A stretch of DNA of 25,476 nucleotides, from assembly GCA_964396595.1 (NCBI GenBank), contig CAYNFR010000040.1, positions 1 through 25,476 on the forward strand, given 5' to 3'. Shown here piece after piece: positions 23,869 through 25,476 of the stretch. A program made the translations under genes and the position numbers. Positions within the stretch are counted from its first letter, which is position 1; each line of letters opens with the position of its first letter. Origin of the DNA: CAYNFR01 sp964396595. Lineage in GTDB: Bacteria > Bacteroidota > Bacteroidia > Chitinophagales > Saprospiraceae. Under the pieces are notes generated by a model, which ran no database searches, was not told the origin of the DNA, and saw nothing but the letters and a program-made list of their open reading frames with translations.

Positions 23869-24648
23869 ATGGCTATACAAACTATTGCAGAAATGGTGGC
23901 GGAAGGCCGGCAGCCGGAGATACTTTTTTGGGTGGGCTGCGCGGGAAGTTATGACAGCCGTGCGCGAAAGGTTTCATTGGCTTTCGCTAAGATATTGGGA
24001 GCGGCAGGAGTTTCTTTTGCGATTTTGGGTAAGGAAGAAAACTGCACAGGGGATCCTGCGCGTAGGGCGGGCAATGAATTCTTATTCCAAATGTCTGCAC
24101 TACAGAATATCGAAATACTCAATGCCTACGAAGTTCAAAAAATCGTTACTACATGCCCCCATTGCTTTAATACACTTAAGAATGAGTATCCGAAGCTCGG
24201 TGGCAAATATGAAGTGTTACACCACACACAGCTGATACAACAGCTTGTCAAAGAAGGTAAACTTAAGATTGAAGGTGGTAGCTTTAAAGGACAGAAAATC
24301 AGCTATCATGATAGTTGTTACCTAGGAAGGGTAAACGGCGAATATGAAGCACCCAGGGATATATTACAATACCTAGACAGCGAGATGGTGGAGATGGAAC
24401 GCAGCAAATCCAATGGACTCTGCTGTGGAGCCGGTGGTGCGCAAATGTTTAAAGAAGATGAGCCCGGAGATAGTCGTATCAACATAGAGCGTACTGACGA
24501 AGCACTCAGGACAGGAGCGACTGTTATCGCTGCCAATTGCCCTTTCTGCATCACCATGCTGATGGATGGCATCAAGGCAAGAGAAAAACAAGATGAAGTG
24601 ATGGTGTTCGATATTAGTGAGCTGATAGTCCAAGCCAATGGACTATAA
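23869..24648 (+). CDS. CCG-domain Fe-S protein (HdrB/GlpC-like)
   Basis: The product is 259 aa with two cysteine-rich CCG domains. The first has Cys24 (WVGCAGS), Cys59 (EENCTGD) and Cys96-x2-Cys99 (TTCPHC). The second has Cys150 (HDSCYLGR), Cys185-Cys186 (LCCGAGG) and Cys224-x2-Cys227 (NCPFC). This fold binds unusual 4Fe-4S clusters in heterodisulfide reductase B, GlpC and succinate dehydrogenase E. With the membrane protein encoded 20 bp upstream it should form a two-subunit oxidoreductase at the inner face of the cytoplasmic membrane. Its thiol or quinone substrate is unknown. The last 11 bp overlap the next gene. Confidence 0.88.
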   Translation: MAIQTIAEMVAEGRQPEILFWVGCAGSYDSRARKVSLAFAKILGAAGVSFAILGKEENCTGDPARRAGNEFLFQMSALQNIEILNAYEVQKIVTTCPHCFNTLKNEYPKLGGKYEVLHHTQLIQQLVKEGKLKIEGGSFKGQKISYHDSCYLGRVNGEYEAPRDILQYLDSEMVEMERSKSNGLCCGAGGAQMFKEDEPGDSRINIERTDEALRTGATVIAANCPFCITMLMDGIKAREKQDEVMVFDISELIVQANGL

Positions 24649-25147
24649 AGCTGAGATAGAACGAGTATTGGATAGTTTAGAGAAATACTCTGAGAATACG
24701 CGCTTATGGCTATTTCAAAATCCTTCAGCCCTTAGTGCCCGCGAAGCCAAAGCACTAGATCAAGCGATGAATGATTTTTGCCTTCAGTGGACGAGTCATC
24801 AACGCAATCTTTTAGCTCGGGCGGTGGTCGCTTTTGATCAGATTCTGCTGATTGCCTTAGATCAGTCTGCCTCCAATGAAGCCAGTGGATGTTCTATCGA
24901 CAGCCTGCACCACGCAGTCCTAAATACGAGCGTAAACTATGGTCTAGACTTGATGGATCGCATGACTTGTCTCTACATTGATACAAACTCTCAAGTACAA
25001 TCTATTGATCTTCGATCTATAGCATTTAGTGAGGATATCATGGATAACACTTTGGTATTCAACAATTTAATCCAATCAAAACAACAACTGTTGGATCAAT
25101 GGCTTATTCCAATTAGTAGCTCTTGGCACCGACGATTTTTAAATTGA
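24638..25147 (+). CDS. Conserved Bacteroidota protein, often mislabelled 'ABC transporter ATPase'
   Basis: The product is 169 aa and overlaps the HdrB-like gene by 11 bp, so it is translated from the same mRNA. It has no signal, membrane helix or Walker motifs. Recognisable family features are SRxW-like TRLWLFQNPSALSAREAKALDQAMNDFCLQWTSH (about 21-55), an FDQILLIALDQSASNEASGCSIDSLHHAV core (about 65-95, with the conserved SGCSID) and LDLMDRMTCLYI. Database entries name similar short Bacteroidota proteins 'ABC transporter ATPase', but there is no NTP-binding loop here, so I do not accept that name. Its tie to the Fe-S pair suggests an accessory role, which is inference only. Confidence 0.75.
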   Translation: MDYKAEIERVLDSLEKYSENTRLWLFQNPSALSAREAKALDQAMNDFCLQWTSHQRNLLARAVVAFDQILLIALDQSASNEASGCSIDSLHHAVLNTSVNYGLDLMDRMTCLYIDTNSQVQSIDLRSIAFSEDIMDNTLVFNNLIQSKQQLLDQWLIPISSSWHRRFLN

Positions 25148-25369
25148 TCCTTCTGTAATTATTCCCCAAACTCTTGATGGTCATATTGTACCCTATGAGG
25201 GTTAAGGGGGAAATTTTCGTAAATGGTGTTTTGAGTTTTGAGCAGGATGATCATAGGTTACGAAGGTATTCCAACCCCTAACCCTGCCTCAAGGTGGAAA
25301 GGGGATTCCTGGTTAAATAAATGTTAAATTTCTATCTATCTATCTATCTATCTATCTATATCTATCTAT
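25148..25369. other. Non-coding 3' region with complex hairpins and a repeat
   Basis: After the stop at 25147 there is no recognisable gene for about 220 bp. The region has TTCCCC (25162-25167) / GGGGAA (25207-25212) arms around an inner ACCCT/AGGGT hairpin (25190-25202), with AATTTTC after it. AGGGTTAAGGGG (25198-25209) pairs with CCCCTAACCCT (25275-25285) with one bulge. Either could serve as a terminator for the Fe-S operon. The G-rich motif resembles dispersed intergenic repeats, but only one copy region is seen here. Confidence 0.35.
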
Positions 25370-25379
25370 CTATCTATCT
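25331..25379. repeat. TCTA tetranucleotide repeat
   Basis: Seven TCTA units (25331-25358) are followed by a 2-nt TA interruption and four more units (25361-25376) plus a partial unit. Such slippage-prone arrays can vary in copy number. Here it lies at or just beyond the 3' end of a minus-strand open frame, and every reading frame of the array on that strand meets TAG, so length changes would not extend the protein much. Confidence 0.9.
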
Positions 25380-25476
25380 TGCGAGTGACAAAACATTTTC
25401 TCACCAAATTTATCTCCATCATGCTTAATATCTATTGGATGATTCTTAGCATCGTTATAACAGAAGACATAGACGG
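25370..25476 (-). CDS. C-terminal fragment of an unidentified minus-strand ORF
   Basis: One minus-strand frame is open from the right edge to a TAG at 25372..25370, which falls inside the tetranucleotide repeat; the other two frames are stopped within 15 codons. The visible 34 residues include CYNDAKNHPIDIKHDGDKFG and end FCHSQDR. They look like a mixed soluble protein tail but match no family I recognise. The stretch is short enough to be open by chance. Confidence 0.35.
   Translation of the reverse strand, partial: VYVFCYNDAKNHPIDIKHDGDKFGEKMFCHSQDR

Noticed and set aside
24638..25147. ABC transporter ATPase
   Set aside because: The protein is 169 aa with no Walker A, Walker B or signature motif; the label is an inherited database name.
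25331..25379. CRISPR-like repeat array
   Set aside because: The unit is 4 nt with no spacers; it is a simple microsatellite.

Overview
The window looks like chromosomal DNA from a Bacteroidota bacterium, probably of the Saprospiria/Chitinophagia kind. The evidence is the exact TAnnTTTG (-7) promoter boxes upstream of several genes, an Oar-like TonB-dependent receptor, a GH32 lipoprotein, and several Bacteroidota-type families (the 169-aa protein often mislabelled 'ABC transporter ATPase', and the HdrC/HdrB-like Fe-S pair). Base composition and gene style are uniform. I see no rRNA, tRNA, CRISPR array, insertion sequence or prophage.

Layout. 1-1400: the N-terminal end of an unknown minus-strand gene, a small outer-membrane beta-barrel protein and a secreted CFFCG-motif protein. 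1482-2513: holA (DNA polymerase III delta) with a clear promoter. 2506-4029: a GH32 fructan/sucrose hydrolase lipoprotein, convergent with holA. 4138-7423: a homogentisate (tyrosine/phenylalanine) catabolic operon, hmgA-fahA-flavin reductase. It diverges from a TetR-family regulator (7512-8096), and the gap holds a perfect 16-bp palindrome beside the hmgA -7 box. 8102-9349: an unusual outer-membrane barrel protein with a conserved soluble N-terminal domain.

9662-16197: a complete tryptophan operon, trpL-E-G-D-C-F-B-A, tightly packed on the minus strand. The unannotated leader is the best find. It is a 22-residue leader peptide with three consecutive Trp codons, followed by a 36-nt hairpin. 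A 7-nt leader segment is perfectly complementary to that hairpin. This is the layout of ribosome-mediated transcription attenuation.

16290-18184: a strong terminator, a membrane-anchored coiled-coil protein, and a divergent DEDDy 3'-5' exonuclease. 18185-18510 is non-coding, with a perfect hairpin and the terminator of the next gene. 18511-21759: a large Oar-like TonB receptor. 21869-22369: a PyrR-like phosphoribosyltransferase. 22496-25147: a plus-strand operon of a membrane Fe-S/heme electron-transfer protein (HdrE/HdrC-like), an HdrB-like CCG-domain protein and a small conserved protein. The right end has structured non-coding DNA, a TCTA tetranucleotide repeat and the C-terminal end of a minus-strand ORF.

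Most genes are ordinary housekeeping or catabolic genes. The most informative non-coding signals are the trp attenuator, the hmgA/tetR operator candidate, and promoter boxes that move several start codons downstream of the longest open frame. I saw no convincing evidence of a wholly new multi-gene system.
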